Source: Fibrobacterota bacterium (GTDB lineage: Bacteria; Fibrobacterota; Chitinivibrionia; Chitinivibrionales; FEN-1185). Taken from it: DNA of 64,000 bases. Position numbers and translations under genes: made by a program. Under the pieces are notes generated by a model. It saw nothing but the letters and a program-made list of their open reading frames with translations. It searched no databases and was not told where the DNA came from. Within the stretch, counting starts at the first letter, position 1. Every line of letters starts with the position of its first letter. The stretch lies in assembly GCA_003165595.1 (NCBI GenBank), contig PLWQ01000020.1, forward strand, positions 83,335 to 147,334, in the 5' to 3' direction. This document shows, piece by piece, positions 42,303 through 50,770 of the stretch.

Positions 42303-43673
42303 TCAACTTTCCAACTTCTTCTTAATTTCCTCAACCAGCCTCGGCAGCGACGGATCGCGGGCGCCCATCATAAGCACCGTGTCCCCGGGCGCGGCGTGCT
42401 GCTTGATAAGGGCAACAAGCTCGCCGCGATCGTGCGGCGCAATTACCGTCCTGCCCGCGGTTCGTACGAGGCCCGCGATCTCGTCGGAGGAAATGTCCTT
42501 TTGCGCCGTGCCGCCCGCGTAATAAATGGGAAGGAGAAACAGCACATCTCCTTTTGTCAATTCCCTGGCAAACATGGCGACAAATTCGTCCTTGAGGAAT
42601 CGGGTGGGTCCGAACCCGTGCGGCTGAAACACGGCAAGGACGCGTCCGGAGAACAGATGCGCGGCCGCAAGCGCGGCCCGTATCTTTTCCGGATTGTGAG
42701 CGTAATCGTCGATCACGCGGATGCCGCATGCCAATTGTGCAACCGAGAATCTGCGCTGCACACCCAGATAGCCGGCTGCGGCGCGGGAAAGGCCCGGTCC
42801 GTCGCAGCCCAGCAGGTCGCACACGCACAGCGCCGCGAGCAGGTTCGACAAATTGTGAACGCCCGGCAGGGGAAGGGAATAGGTGACGCCCGCGCGCAAG
42901 AACGAAACGTCGGGCGCCACGGACAATACCTTGTCGGGAGCGAAATCGCCCGCCATGCCGAAGGACCGGGCCGCACCGAGCGGAAGGAGCAGCGGGTCGT
43001 CGGCGTTTGTCACCGCGACGCTCGATTGCCGGGCGAGCGTAGAAAACAGCGCGAGGGTCTCCGCAACCGGCTTGTGGTCTTTGGAAACATTGAGGAACAC
43101 GGTGAGATACGGTTTGTACTTTGCGCAGGTGCCGTCGCTTTCGTCGGCTTCGATGACAAGAATATCGGAGTCTCCCTTGAATGCGTTGCCGATGAGCCCT
43201 CGTTTTTCAAGGCGCACGAGCCCGGCGCCGGAAATGAGCGACGGCGACTTCCCGCATGCGTCAAGAAACTCCCAGATCATGGCGGTCACTGTCGATTTTC
43301 CGCTGGTGCCGGCGACCGCGACGGTCGTCTTCGATTCGACCGCGGCGGCCAGCACGTCGGAACGATGAACAATCGGCACGCCTGCCGAACGCGCGGCCGC
43401 AACGTCGGGGTTTGTTTCTTCGATGGCGGTGGAGACCACAAGCGCGTCGGTTCCGCGCCGGACGGCCGAGCCGTCTTGCGCAAAAAGCAAGCAGCCGAGG
43501 GCCGCGAGCTTGTCCCTGGCGTCCCGGACGTCGGGGGAATCGAGAAGGCGGTCGGACCCCGTTACGGCAATGCCGTTCCATGCGCAGTACTGGGCTATGG
43601 CGCTCATGCCCGAGCCCAGGATGCCCGCAAAATGCAGCCGGGAGCACGCAGTGCCGTTAATCAATAAAGACAA
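42303..43673 (-). CDS. murC: Mur ligase of the MurC/Mpl type
   Basis: A 456-residue ATP-dependent ligase that joins an amino acid or peptide to UDP-MurNAc. The N-terminal nucleotide fold is LHFAGILGSGMSAIAQY. The P-loop is AGTSGKSTVTAM (MurC normally GTHGKTTT), the Mg/ATP motif is VIEADESDGTCAKYKP, then NVSKDHKPVAE (the usual DH is kept), GVHNLSNLLAAL and VQRRFSV, IDDYAHNPEKIRAAL. EADESDG favours MurC, but length and gene context fit Mpl, the murein-peptide recycling ligase, equally well. It overlaps the YkuD gene by 17 bases. If no other murC exists in the genome, it is the essential MurC. Confidence 0.75.
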   Translation of the reverse strand: MSLLINGTACSRLHFAGILGSGMSAIAQYCAWNGIAVTGSDRLLDSPDVRDARDKLAALGCLLFAQDGSAVRRGTDALVVSTAIEETNPDVAAARSAGVPIVHRSDVLAAAVESKTTVAVAGTSGKSTVTAMIWEFLDACGKSPSLISGAGLVRLEKRGLIGNAFKGDSDILVIEADESDGTCAKYKPYLTVFLNVSKDHKPVAETLALFSTLARQSSVAVTNADDPLLLPLGAARSFGMAGDFAPDKVLSVAPDVSFLRAGVTYSLPLPGVHNLSNLLAALCVCDLLGCDGPGLSRAAAGYLGVQRRFSVAQLACGIRVIDDYAHNPEKIRAALAAAHLFSGRVLAVFQPHGFGPTRFLKDEFVAMFARELTKGDVLFLLPIYYAGGTAQKDISSDEIAGLVRTAGRTVIAPHDRGELVALIKQHAAPGDTVLMMGARDPSLPRLVEEIKKKLES

Positions 43674-44187
43674 GGGTGCCCTCCAAAACAGTGTCGAACA
43701 ATCTCACGATGTCGTCGTTCTTCATGCACACGCACCCGTGCGACGCCGGGGAGCCGATCGCCTGTTCGTTGTTGGTACCGTGTATGTAGATGTACCGATC
43801 GTACGAATCGATGCCCTGCCCGCGATTGATGCCGTTTTCGCATCCCTCGAGGCGCAATATCCGGGTGAGGATCAGGTTCTCGCCGGGAAGGCCCACCGGC
43901 CAATCTTCGCCTGTGTCAATGCGGTCCCGGAACACCCTGCCGACGGGGGCGCCGTCGCCGTATTTCTCCCTGACCCGGTGCACGCCGGGCGGCGTCTTGA
44001 GAGAACCGTCCTCGTTGCCGACGCCGTATTTCGACGTCGAGACGGGATACTCGCAGGTGACGGCGTCGCCGTCGATACAAAAAAGCCGTTGCAGCGGAAT
44101 GTCGACAAACAGGAACTTCTGCGGGGATGTTCCGCTTACTTGCCGAAGCCGCTCACGGGCGTCACGCAAACGCAATGGATTGATCAT
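43657..44187 (-). CDS. YkuD (L,D-transpeptidase) domain protein without signal peptide
   Basis: A 176-residue YkuD-fold protein. The catalytic motif is IHGTNNEQAIGSPASHGCVCM, with His in HGTNN and nucleophilic Cys in SHGCVCM. PPGVHRVREKYGDG is the other family segment. No signal peptide or membrane segment is present, unusual because most L,D-transpeptidases act in the periplasm. ATG 44187 is chosen; a GTG at 44208 is possible. It is upstream of and overlaps the Mur ligase gene by 17 bases, implying a common role in cytoplasmic peptidoglycan-precursor or peptide recycling (inference). Confidence 0.82.
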   Translation of the reverse strand: MINPLRLRDARERLRQVSGTSPQKFLFVDIPLQRLFCIDGDAVTCEYPVSTSKYGVGNEDGSLKTPPGVHRVREKYGDGAPVGRVFRDRIDTGEDWPVGLPGENLILTRILRLEGCENGINRGQGIDSYDRYIYIHGTNNEQAIGSPASHGCVCMKNDDIVRLFDTVLEGTLVFID

Positions 44188-44230
44188 GGAGGTACGCTGG
44201 GGCGTCACCGGACGCCGCGGTAACTTGTTC

Positions 44231-44259
44231 TAGACACGACACTCGTCATAAAATATAAT
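44231..44259 (+). promoter_or_regulatory. Sigma70-type promoter of the LOG-family gene
   Basis: TAGACA at 44231-44236 and TATAAT at 44254-44259 are separated by 17 bases. The start would be near 44266, about 39 bases before the ATG at 44305. Confidence 0.72.
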
Positions 44260-44304
44260 CTATATCTGCGGAGGATCTTACTCATCACCAGAAAGGCAAC
44301 ACGC

Positions 44305-44985
44305 ATGAACGGAAAAGCAATGCAGCAACTTCAGCCTCAATCAACCGACGATACCTGGAGGCTCTTTCGCATCATGGCCGAATTCGTGGAAGGCTTCGAG
44401 ACATTGTCGAAGATCGGTCCGTGCATCACGATCTTCGGGTCGGCCCGCACGCCCGCGGGCGATCCGTACTACGAGATGGCACGCGGCGTGGCTTCGCTTG
44501 CCGTCAAGAACGGCTTCGGCGTTATTACGGGGGGCGGCGGCGGCATCATGGAGGGCGCCAACAAGGGTGCCTACGAAGCCAACGGAAAATCGGTGGGCCT
44601 CAATATTCAATTGCCGTTCGAGCAATTACCCAACAAGTTCATAAAGACGCTGCTGTCGTTCCGTCATTTCTTTTGCAGAAAAGTGATGTTTCTCAAGTAT
44701 ACCTCGGCCGTTGTGGTCCTGCCGGGCGGGTTCGGCACCATGGACGAACTGTTCGAGGCGCTCACTCTCATTCAGACGCAGAAGAGCGAAACGCTGCCTC
44801 TTGTCATGATGGGAAAGGAATACTGGCAGGGTCTCATTGATTGGCTCCACACGAGCATGCTTGCCAAGAACTACATCCTGCCGGCCGATTTCGAACTCAT
44901 CCGGCTCACCGACGATCCGCAGGAAACAATCGACATAATCAACGCGTTTACCACCAAGCGAAGCACCCCCGTGAATTTCGCCTGA
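44305..44985 (+). CDS. LOG/TIGR00730 family Rossmann-fold protein
   Basis: A 226-residue protein with the LOG family signature: ITIFGSARTPAGDPYYEMARGVA, GVITGGGGGIMEGANKGAYEA and VVVLPGGFGTMDELFEALT (PGGxGTxxE). These proteins are nucleoside 5'-monophosphate phosphoribohydrolases related to cytokinin-activating LOG, formerly mislabelled lysine decarboxylases. The full catalytic motif is present. It has a strong promoter just upstream and stands alone. The bacterial substrate is probably AMP or a related nucleotide. Confidence 0.9.
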   Translation: MNGKAMQQLQPQSTDDTWRLFRIMAEFVEGFETLSKIGPCITIFGSARTPAGDPYYEMARGVASLAVKNGFGVITGGGGGIMEGANKGAYEANGKSVGLNIQLPFEQLPNKFIKTLLSFRHFFCRKVMFLKYTSAVVVLPGGFGTMDELFEALTLIQTQKSETLPLVMMGKEYWQGLIDWLHTSMLAKNYILPADFELIRLTDDPQETIDIINAFTTKRSTPVNFA

Positions 44986-45017
44986 GCGCGAAAAGTGCGA
45001 AAAATAGAAAGTTTTTG

Positions 45018-45046
45018 TTGACAAATTATTTTTTGGAGGTTATTAT
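45018..45046 (+). promoter_or_regulatory. Strong promoter of the 22-codon Lys-rich gene
   Basis: A perfect TTGACA at 45018-45023 and TATTAT at 45041-45046 are separated by exactly 17 bases. Transcription would start near 45053, giving a leader of about 140 bases. The leader contains the hairpin GCCGGCC-CGGA-GGCCGGC near 45131-45149. Confidence 0.78.
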
Positions 45047-45190
45047 TTATATGGAAGCAGGCAAGGATCAATAGCCTCTTCCGACAAGTAAATAAAGAAA
45101 ATGGAGCTTGTTGGTCTGATGTGTCAACAGCCGGCCCGGAGGCCGGCGCAAGTGTCCAGGGTCCCATTCTCATCCAAAAGGAGGTGCTGC

Positions 45191-45259
45191 GTGGCAGCAA
45201 AGAAAAAGGCCAAAGCGAAAGTTGCGAAGAAAAAAGTTGCGAAGAAAAGGAAGAAATAA
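45191..45259 (+). CDS. 22-residue Lys-rich basic peptide
   Basis: GTG 45191 is preceded by a near-perfect AAAGGAGGTG at five bases spacing and opens a 22-codon frame ending TAA at 45257. The product is almost only Lys, Ala, Val and Arg, with KKKAKAKVAKKK and KKRKK blocks, resembling the Lys-rich tails of histone H1-like bacterial proteins. It would bind nucleic acid non-specifically or associate with ribosomes; this is inference. A strong promoter (45018-45046) and an intrinsic terminator (45291-45324) frame it as a separate transcript of about 270 bases. The alternative is that the transcript is a structured RNA and the frame is incidental, but the ribosome site argues for translation. Confidence 0.68.
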   Translation: MAAKKKAKAKVAKKKVAKKRKK

Positions 45260-45290
45260 GTTTCCTTCTTCTGACCACTTCTCGTAAGCA

Positions 45291-45324
45291 AAGCGGGTGG
45301 GCACAGTGCACACCCGCTTTTGTT
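45291..45324 (+). terminator. Intrinsic terminator after the Lys-rich gene
   Basis: AAGCGGGTG (45291-45299) pairs with CACCCGCTT (45311-45319); inner GCAC/GTGC pairing extends the stem. TTTTGTTTTG follows. The rest of the gap to 45604 shows no gene. Confidence 0.85.
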
Positions 45325-45604
45325 TTGTGCGCCGCTCCCTGATCCGTTCCGAAGAAACCGCGAACAGTCGCATCTCCGCTCATGCGGAGTTGGCGGGCCC
45401 GACAACCCGCTCGCAATTCTCCTCACCATTCCAGTTGCCTCTTTGCCTGGCATCGTTTAATTTTATTCGGCGTCGCACAAGCAGCCCTTGGTGCGAGTGC
45501 AGCGGGAATCCGACCCGCACCGCCGCTACCATCGATTGCCGCACCTTTGCGCGCACACCGCTTGAGAGCGAACACTTCAGGGCACAGTACCTTTTGTAAA
45601 GGTC

Positions 45605-47788
45605 ATGAAAGAATACTCCAAACACATTTCCGACACGTGGAACATCTCCGAGCCCGTCGCCAGAGAACTGTGCGAATGCTATGAGAAGGGATATTCCCCG
45701 TACTACTGCGCCGACTACCGGCCGCTAATCGCGGTTGAGCTTGACGCCGCGGGTATCTGGCCCATTTACGATTTTCTCCGGAAGATGGCCGACTTGTCAC
45801 CCAAGAAGAAGCGGCTCCTCAATGCGCTCAAGAAGAGCGGCAAACTCACGGGTGATCTCGAAAAAAGAATCGTGCACGGCACGAATTCCTTTGAACTCGA
45901 CGACATGCTCCTGCCTGAGCGGCTTAATCCCCGGAGCAAGGGACAGCTCGCGCTCAAGAAAGGCCTCGCCGAGTGCGCCGACGCGGTTCTTGCGCAGCAG
46001 GATGCCGCGACCCTCGACGACATTATCGCTCCGTATGTGGGCCGGGATCCATCGCTGGCAACGCCGGACGATGTTATTGAAAATGTCAAGGATATAATCG
46101 CGGAGAGGTTCGCCTACGACGAAACCGCGCGCACCATGGTGCGCGAATTCATGTACGACGACGGGTTTTTCGACGTGGTGACAAAGTCGAAAACCAGCGA
46201 TACCCTCTCGCGTTTCGTGGGCAAATCGGTGCCGGTCAAGGAGGTTTCGAAGGAAGAGCTCCTGATGCTCCTTTCGGCGGAAGACAAGAAGCTCGCCCGT
46301 GTCAAGCTGACGGTGCAGCTGTTCCGAATCACCGAATTGCTCAAACACCACTTTGTGGTGAATCCCGATTCTCCGGGGTTCCCCCTCATCAGCGAAGCAA
46401 TCGACGACGGCTGGGTGCGTCTTTTGCAGCCAATTGCCGAACGCGACATCAAGGAACGTCTGCGCGACGAAGCCGAAGGCTGGGCCATCGGCGTTATCCT
46501 GCGGGATCTGCAAAAGCGACTCTCGGTGGAAGGCGAGGAGAAATCGTGCGTCGCCTGCGGCATCCCCGACAAAAAGAATTTCGCGGTTATCGCATGTAAC
46601 GACAAGGGACGCTTGTACGGTGCGGCGCTGGAGAAGAAGATCCCGCTCGACAAGCCGGTCGTGAGCGAACGCCTCAGGCAATTTGTACTGCGGTACCGGC
46701 CCGAACGCATTCTCGTGGCCGACAACGAAAACGTCGCGCTTGCCGAAGCGATTATTACGAAGTCGCTCGAAGGAATTACGGTGCATCCAGAGACTGTGCG
46801 CGTCACGCGTGCCCAAGGCACTCCCGATATCGCCCTGTCCGCGTGGATGAAGAGTGAATGCGCCGATCTCGAAGAGCCCATGCAGCACGTGTTCGCCGCG
46901 GCATTGGCGTATGTTCACCCGCTCAGGCTTCTGCCCAAAATAGGCGCGGAATACTTCTCGCTTCATCCGCTGCAGTCGTGTGTTACGCCGGCCCGCCTTT
47001 CCGAATGCGTCGATCGAATCGTAACGGGCATGAGTCTGGCGCGCGGCCTTCCCTCGCACGAGCTTGGCGAAACGCTCGCCGCAATCAATCTGGAGCCGTT
47101 TGTGGGCGAGGCCCTCAAGAAAGAAATTATCCTCCGGGGGCAAAAAGAGCCCTTCACCTCAAAGGACGACCTGCTCAAGGTGCCGACGATGTCCGAAAGC
47201 TCATTTCGCAGTCTTGCGGGCTACGTCATCGTGCCGACGGCCGACTTCGCCCTCGATCGCACCACGGTGCACCCGGACCATTTTTCGTGGATCGCCGAAA
47301 TCTGCGGCCAGCTGCAGCTTCCTCCGGAAGCGCTTGTCAATGACTCCGAGGCGGTGCGATCGTATCCGGAACCCGACTTCGCCAAGAAGCTCTTCATCGA
47401 GAAGAAACTCATCGGCCAGCTCGGGGTGGGACAGCGTTTCGGCGCCGCCGCGTTTGCAAAGCCAAAACGAAAGTGCAAGCTCACCGAACTCGAAGAAGGG
47501 TCCGTGGCGAGCGGCCGGGTGACCAATATAACGCCGTTCGGCGTGTTTGTCAATATCAACGCGGTGTGCGACGGCCTCATTCACATTTCGCAACTCGCCG
47601 ATACCTATGTCGAATCGGCCGACCAGGTGGTGAACGTCGGCGATGTCGTGAACGTCCGTATCCTCAAGGTTGACGTCAAGAAACGCCGCATCTCCCTTTC
47701 GATGAAAGGCCTTGGCCATCAAGGCCCGAAGGTTTCTCCCTCCAAGCGGCAACTCACGGACCTTGCCTCGCATTTTGAGAATCGCTGA
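45605..47788 (+). CDS. tex: Tex/YhgF-family RNA-binding protein
   Basis: A 727-residue cytoplasmic protein with the Tex layout. It has an N-terminal helical region, a central YqgF/RNase H-like domain around residues 315-420 (NFAVIACNDKGRLYGAAL, PERILVADNENVALAEAI), helix-hairpin-helix segments near 490-560 (INLEPFVGEALKKEIILRGQKEPFTSKDDLLKVPTMSESSF shortened here) and a C-terminal S1 domain (about 640-710: GSVASGRVTNITPFGVFVNI, DGLIHISQLAD, KRRISLSMKG). Tex binds RNA and affects transcription and rRNA processing. Sequence is clearly diverged from classical Tex in the N-terminal half. AAAGG lies two bases before the ATG, a short spacing. It stands alone on the plus strand. Confidence 0.83.
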   Translation: MKEYSKHISDTWNISEPVARELCECYEKGYSPYYCADYRPLIAVELDAAGIWPIYDFLRKMADLSPKKKRLLNALKKSGKLTGDLEKRIVHGTNSFELDDMLLPERLNPRSKGQLALKKGLAECADAVLAQQDAATLDDIIAPYVGRDPSLATPDDVIENVKDIIAERFAYDETARTMVREFMYDDGFFDVVTKSKTSDTLSRFVGKSVPVKEVSKEELLMLLSAEDKKLARVKLTVQLFRITELLKHHFVVNPDSPGFPLISEAIDDGWVRLLQPIAERDIKERLRDEAEGWAIGVILRDLQKRLSVEGEEKSCVACGIPDKKNFAVIACNDKGRLYGAALEKKIPLDKPVVSERLRQFVLRYRPERILVADNENVALAEAIITKSLEGITVHPETVRVTRAQGTPDIALSAWMKSECADLEEPMQHVFAAALAYVHPLRLLPKIGAEYFSLHPLQSCVTPARLSECVDRIVTGMSLARGLPSHELGETLAAINLEPFVGEALKKEIILRGQKEPFTSKDDLLKVPTMSESSFRSLAGYVIVPTADFALDRTTVHPDHFSWIAEICGQLQLPPEALVNDSEAVRSYPEPDFAKKLFIEKKLIGQLGVGQRFGAAAFAKPKRKCKLTELEEGSVASGRVTNITPFGVFVNINAVCDGLIHISQLADTYVESADQVVNVGDVVNVRILKVDVKKRRISLSMKGLGHQGPKVSPSKRQLTDLASHFENR

Positions 47789-47967
47789 AATTTCGTTTCT
47801 TTTTCCTGATTTTAAATGAGCTTTTTGTGTGGGAAGCGCGCTTTCCGCCCTTCGTGTCGGGCGCGATCCCGCGTAATCGCCAACGATGGACGTTCATGGT
47901 TCGACATGCTCATCACGAACGGATATTTGTTCTTATGTAAATTTGGTTGCCGGAGTAATATTTAGGA

Positions 47968-49644
47968 CTACATTCTCTCCGGCGCGGAAACCCCGAGCAG
48001 ATCAAGCCCAAGCCTGATGACATTCCGCACGCCGCAGGTGAGCAGGAGCCTCGCGCACGAAAGGGGCCTGTTATCGGTGACGATGCGGTGTTTCTGGTAG
48101 AACACGTGGAAATCGGAAGCAAAGGTTTCGAGGTAGGTGGTGATGCGTTGCGGCTCCACGTAGTGCGCGGTCTGCACGAGCAAGGTGGGGAATTCGGCGA
48201 TGCGCCGCAGGAGCGCGAACTCTTCGGCCTCGGAAAGCATGCCGGGCGAAGCCGCGGCAATTTCGTCGTTTGCAAATCCTTGCTGCTGCGCATGGACCAG
48301 AAGGCTGCACGTTCGCGCGTGCGCATACTGGACGTAGTACACGGGATTGTCGTCGCTTTTTTTGGTGGCAAGAGTCATGTCGAAATCGAAATGGCTCGAC
48401 AGCCTGCGCATGAGAAAGAAATAGCGCATCGCGTCGACGCCCACCTCGCCGAGCAGGTCGGCCATGGTGATGAAGTCGCCCTTGCGTTTTGACATGCGGA
48501 AGGGCTGGCCGTCCCGGATGAGATTCACCTGCTGGATGATGAAATTCTTGAACACCGTTGTGGACAACCCCAGCGCTTTCACCGCGCCTTCGAGCCGGGG
48601 AAGGTAGCCGTGATGGTCCGGTCCCCAGAATGTGTAGGATTCGTCGAACCCGCGCGTCGCTTTGTGCATGTGATAGGAAAGGTCGGCCAGAAAGTAGGTG
48701 GGCGACGAGTCCTGCCGCACCAGCACGCGATCTTTCTCGTCTCCAAACTGGGATGAGGTGAACCAGACCGCCCCATCCTTCTCGTAGACCAGGCCCCTGC
48801 CTCGCAACAAGGCCAGCACTTTTGCGGGGGCATCCGATTTGTGAAGGTCGCTTTCGCGGAACCAGCGGTCGTAGCGCACGCCGTAGGCGGCGAGGATTTC
48901 CTTCTGCTGCGCCATGATGCGGGCCAGCGCTTCGGCCGTAAACAGCTCTTCGGCTTGTGCCGGGGCCATCGATGCCACCTCGGGAAGCGCTGCCGAGATC
49001 TCGGCAGCCAGGTCGCGGATGTATTCCCCTTCGTACCCGCCCTCCGGAATGGCGCCGTCGCGCCCCAGGCTCTGGTAATAACGGCAGGCAATGGATTTTC
49101 CCAGCAGGTTGACCTGATTGCCGTAGTCGTTGACGTAGTATTCTCGCTCCACCGAATGCCCCAGCCATGCATTGACACGCGCGACAGTGTCGCCGATGGC
49201 GGCGGCTCGTCCGTTGACAACGACCATCGGGCCGGTCGGATTTGCGCTCACGAATTCGAACAGGATGCGTTTGGCCGGCATTGCCTGGTTACGGCCGAAG
49301 GTCCGGGGAGACTGCACCGAGGCAATGAGCGCTTTCTGCAAATAGGCCGAACTCAAACGAAAATTAATGAACCCGCCCGCAACGGTTCGCTCCAGGCCGG
49401 GGTCGGACGACACGTAGCGCTCGTCCCAGGGAAACCCTGCCATGAGGCGGTTTGCAACCGCCACGGGATTTTGCTTGAGCGTTTTTGCCAGGGCGAGCGC
49501 CACGGGCGACGAAATGTCCCCGTGTGAAGCATGCTTGGGCTTTTCGATTGCGATGTCCACGGTCGCGGCGGTTTGTTCGCCAAAGGCAGCGATAGCGGCG
49601 CTCCGCAAAGACGTCGACAGGTAGGCATAGACCGAATCAGGCAT
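47968..49644 (-). CDS. argS: Arginyl-tRNA synthetase with altered HIGH motif
   Basis: A 558-residue class I synthetase that charges tRNA-Arg. The N-terminal Add1-like domain, FVSANPTGPM, YYVNDYGNQVNLLGKS, FWGPDHHGYLPRLEGAVKAL and KMSK-type RMSKRKGDFITMADLL identify ArgRS, and the helical anticodon-binding end (ALLRRIAEFPTLL) is present. The HIGH motif, normally LHxGH after NPTGP, reads MVVVN, so both His are replaced. Similar variants exist in some bacterial ArgRS lineages, to my recollection. ATG 49644 with GAAAGGCC upstream is preferred to TTG 49674. It overlaps rsfS by eight bases, in an operon with rsfS and two more genes. Confidence 0.93.
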   Translation of the reverse strand: MPDSVYAYLSTSLRSAAIAAFGEQTAATVDIAIEKPKHASHGDISSPVALALAKTLKQNPVAVANRLMAGFPWDERYVSSDPGLERTVAGGFINFRLSSAYLQKALIASVQSPRTFGRNQAMPAKRILFEFVSANPTGPMVVVNGRAAAIGDTVARVNAWLGHSVEREYYVNDYGNQVNLLGKSIACRYYQSLGRDGAIPEGGYEGEYIRDLAAEISAALPEVASMAPAQAEELFTAEALARIMAQQKEILAAYGVRYDRWFRESDLHKSDAPAKVLALLRGRGLVYEKDGAVWFTSSQFGDEKDRVLVRQDSSPTYFLADLSYHMHKATRGFDESYTFWGPDHHGYLPRLEGAVKALGLSTTVFKNFIIQQVNLIRDGQPFRMSKRKGDFITMADLLGEVGVDAMRYFFLMRRLSSHFDFDMTLATKKSDDNPVYYVQYAHARTCSLLVHAQQQGFANDEIAAASPGMLSEAEEFALLRRIAEFPTLLVQTAHYVEPQRITTYLETFASDFHVFYQKHRIVTDNRPLSCARLLLTCGVRNVIRLGLDLLGVSAPERM

Positions 49645-50014
49645 GCGTCCGGCCTTTCGGACCGCTTTTGTCAAGAGGTTCCCACAGCTCTTCGAGGCCG
49701 TAATAATCGCGTACCTGCGGCGTCATGATGTGGACGACCACGTCGGAATAGTCGATGAGGATCCACCGGCCGTCCTGCTCGCCTTCGGAATGCCACGGCG
49801 TCGTGCCGCGCGCGGTAAGGGCGTCCACGATGCTGTCGCGCACCGCGCGGGTGTGGTGCTCGTTGTCACCGGAGCACACCACAAAATAATCGGCGATGCC
49901 CGTCTCCTGTTTCAAATTAAGGACTACGACGTCTTCTGCTTTCTTATCAAGTGCGGCCTCGGTTATCAGAGCAAGCAGATCGGCCCCGCGCAGTCCGGAC
50001 TTTCGTGCTGTCAT
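49637..50014 (-). CDS. rsfS: Ribosome silencing factor RsfS
   Basis: A 125-residue protein of the RsfS/Iojap family, which binds ribosomal protein L14 and blocks subunit joining in starvation. Motifs DVVVLNLKQETGIADYFVVCSG, HTRAVRDSIVDAL and GRWILIDYSDVVVHIM are characteristic. ATG 50014 overlaps the upstream stop (ATGA) and its own stop overlaps argS, so the genes are coupled. Confidence 0.95.
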   Translation of the reverse strand: MTARKSGLRGADLLALITEAALDKKAEDVVVLNLKQETGIADYFVVCSGDNEHHTRAVRDSIVDALTARGTTPWHSEGEQDGRWILIDYSDVVVHIMTPQVRDYYGLEELWEPLDKSGPKGRTHA

Positions 50015-50436
50015 CGTACCCGCTCCTGGAAATCGGAACCCACGAACACCGTTACATCGTACATGTCTTCTCCGTTGCGCATGAGAACAACCGAGTGAAT
50101 GTTGAGCGTCTGGGCAACCTGCTGCGCAATAGTCTTATCCTTGTTGCGCGACACAACCATGGTTGTGTCGTAATTGTCGGACTTTGCATTGCCTTCGTCT
50201 TTGACGTCGAATTTTTTCGAACGCAGGAAATCGGCCACCGTCTTTGCCGCGCCCACGGCGCCGCATCCGTTAAGCACCTGGATTCTCCCGATATGCGGAT
50301 ACGGAATCTTCTGGCGGGCGTCTTCGGATTTCTGCGGCGCGCCCGCTTCCGCCTCGGCTGGCGGCGTGCGCATCCCCGCGGCCAGGGCCGCACAAAGCAC
50401 GGTGCAGGTGACGATCATGACGACGACGTTCTTCAC
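50011..50436 (-). CDS. Secreted LytR C-terminal-domain protein
   Basis: A 141-residue protein with an N-terminal hydrophobic signal or anchor (VVVMIVTCTVLCAALAA) and a LytR_C domain: IGRIQVLNGCGAVGAAKTVADFLRSKKFDV and TIAQQVAQTLNIHSVVLM. LytR_C domains occur beside envelope-maintenance genes, often next to rsfS, as here. The function is unproven; binding of cell-wall polymers is suggested. The start is GTG 50436, two bases after the panD stop. Confidence 0.8.
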   Translation of the reverse strand: MKNVVVMIVTCTVLCAALAAGMRTPPAEAEAGAPQKSEDARQKIPYPHIGRIQVLNGCGAVGAAKTVADFLRSKKFDVKDEGNAKSDNYDTTMVVSRNKDKTIAQQVAQTLNIHSVVLMRNGEDMYDVTVFVGSDFQERVR

Positions 50437-50437
50437 C

Positions 50438-50770
50438 CTACTTGTTCCCGCTTACCACCCGCGGCGCATGGGCGGCGATCTCGTTTTCGGCAAGATACGC
50501 AAATGTCAAAACCATGATCCGGTCGCCCACCACCCCCATGCGGGCGGCAGGGCCGTTCAATTCCACGATGCCCGAGCCCCGTTTGCCTTTGATGACATAG
50601 GTGTTGAACCGGTTGCCGTTTTCGATGTTGAGCACCTGGACCTCCTCGTACGGGAGTATGCCCGCCTGCTCGATAAAGTTCTCGTCAAGGGTGATGCTTC
50701 CCTCGTATTCCAGGTGGGCGCCGGTAACCTTGATATCACGGATTTTCGCTTTTAGAAAGCTTCGCAACAT
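50438..50770 (-). CDS. panD: Aspartate 1-decarboxylase, pyruvoyl-type
   Basis: A 110-residue enzyme producing beta-alanine for pantothenate and coenzyme A synthesis. It self-cleaves at the Gly-Ser bond in YEGSITLDENF to form the pyruvoyl group. IENGNRFNTYVIKGKRGSGIVELNGPAARMGVVGD matches the family in order (shown in parts: NGNRFNTYVI, GKRGSG, NGPAARMG). ATG 50770 begins MLRSFLKAKI and has GGAG seven bases upstream; ATG 50782 is a less likely start. It is first of the panD, LytR_C, rsfS, argS transcript. Confidence 0.94.
   Translation of the reverse strand: MLRSFLKAKIRDIKVTGAHLEYEGSITLDENFIEQAGILPYEEVQVLNIENGNRFNTYVIKGKRGSGIVELNGPAARMGVVGDRIMVLTFAYLAENEIAAHAPRVVSGNK

Noticed and set aside
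45005-45075. Short frame MEAGKDQ after a ribosome-like GGAGG at 45035
   Set aside because: It is seven codons long, and the GGAGG lies inside the promoter spacer of the Lys-rich gene, upstream of the expected transcription start.
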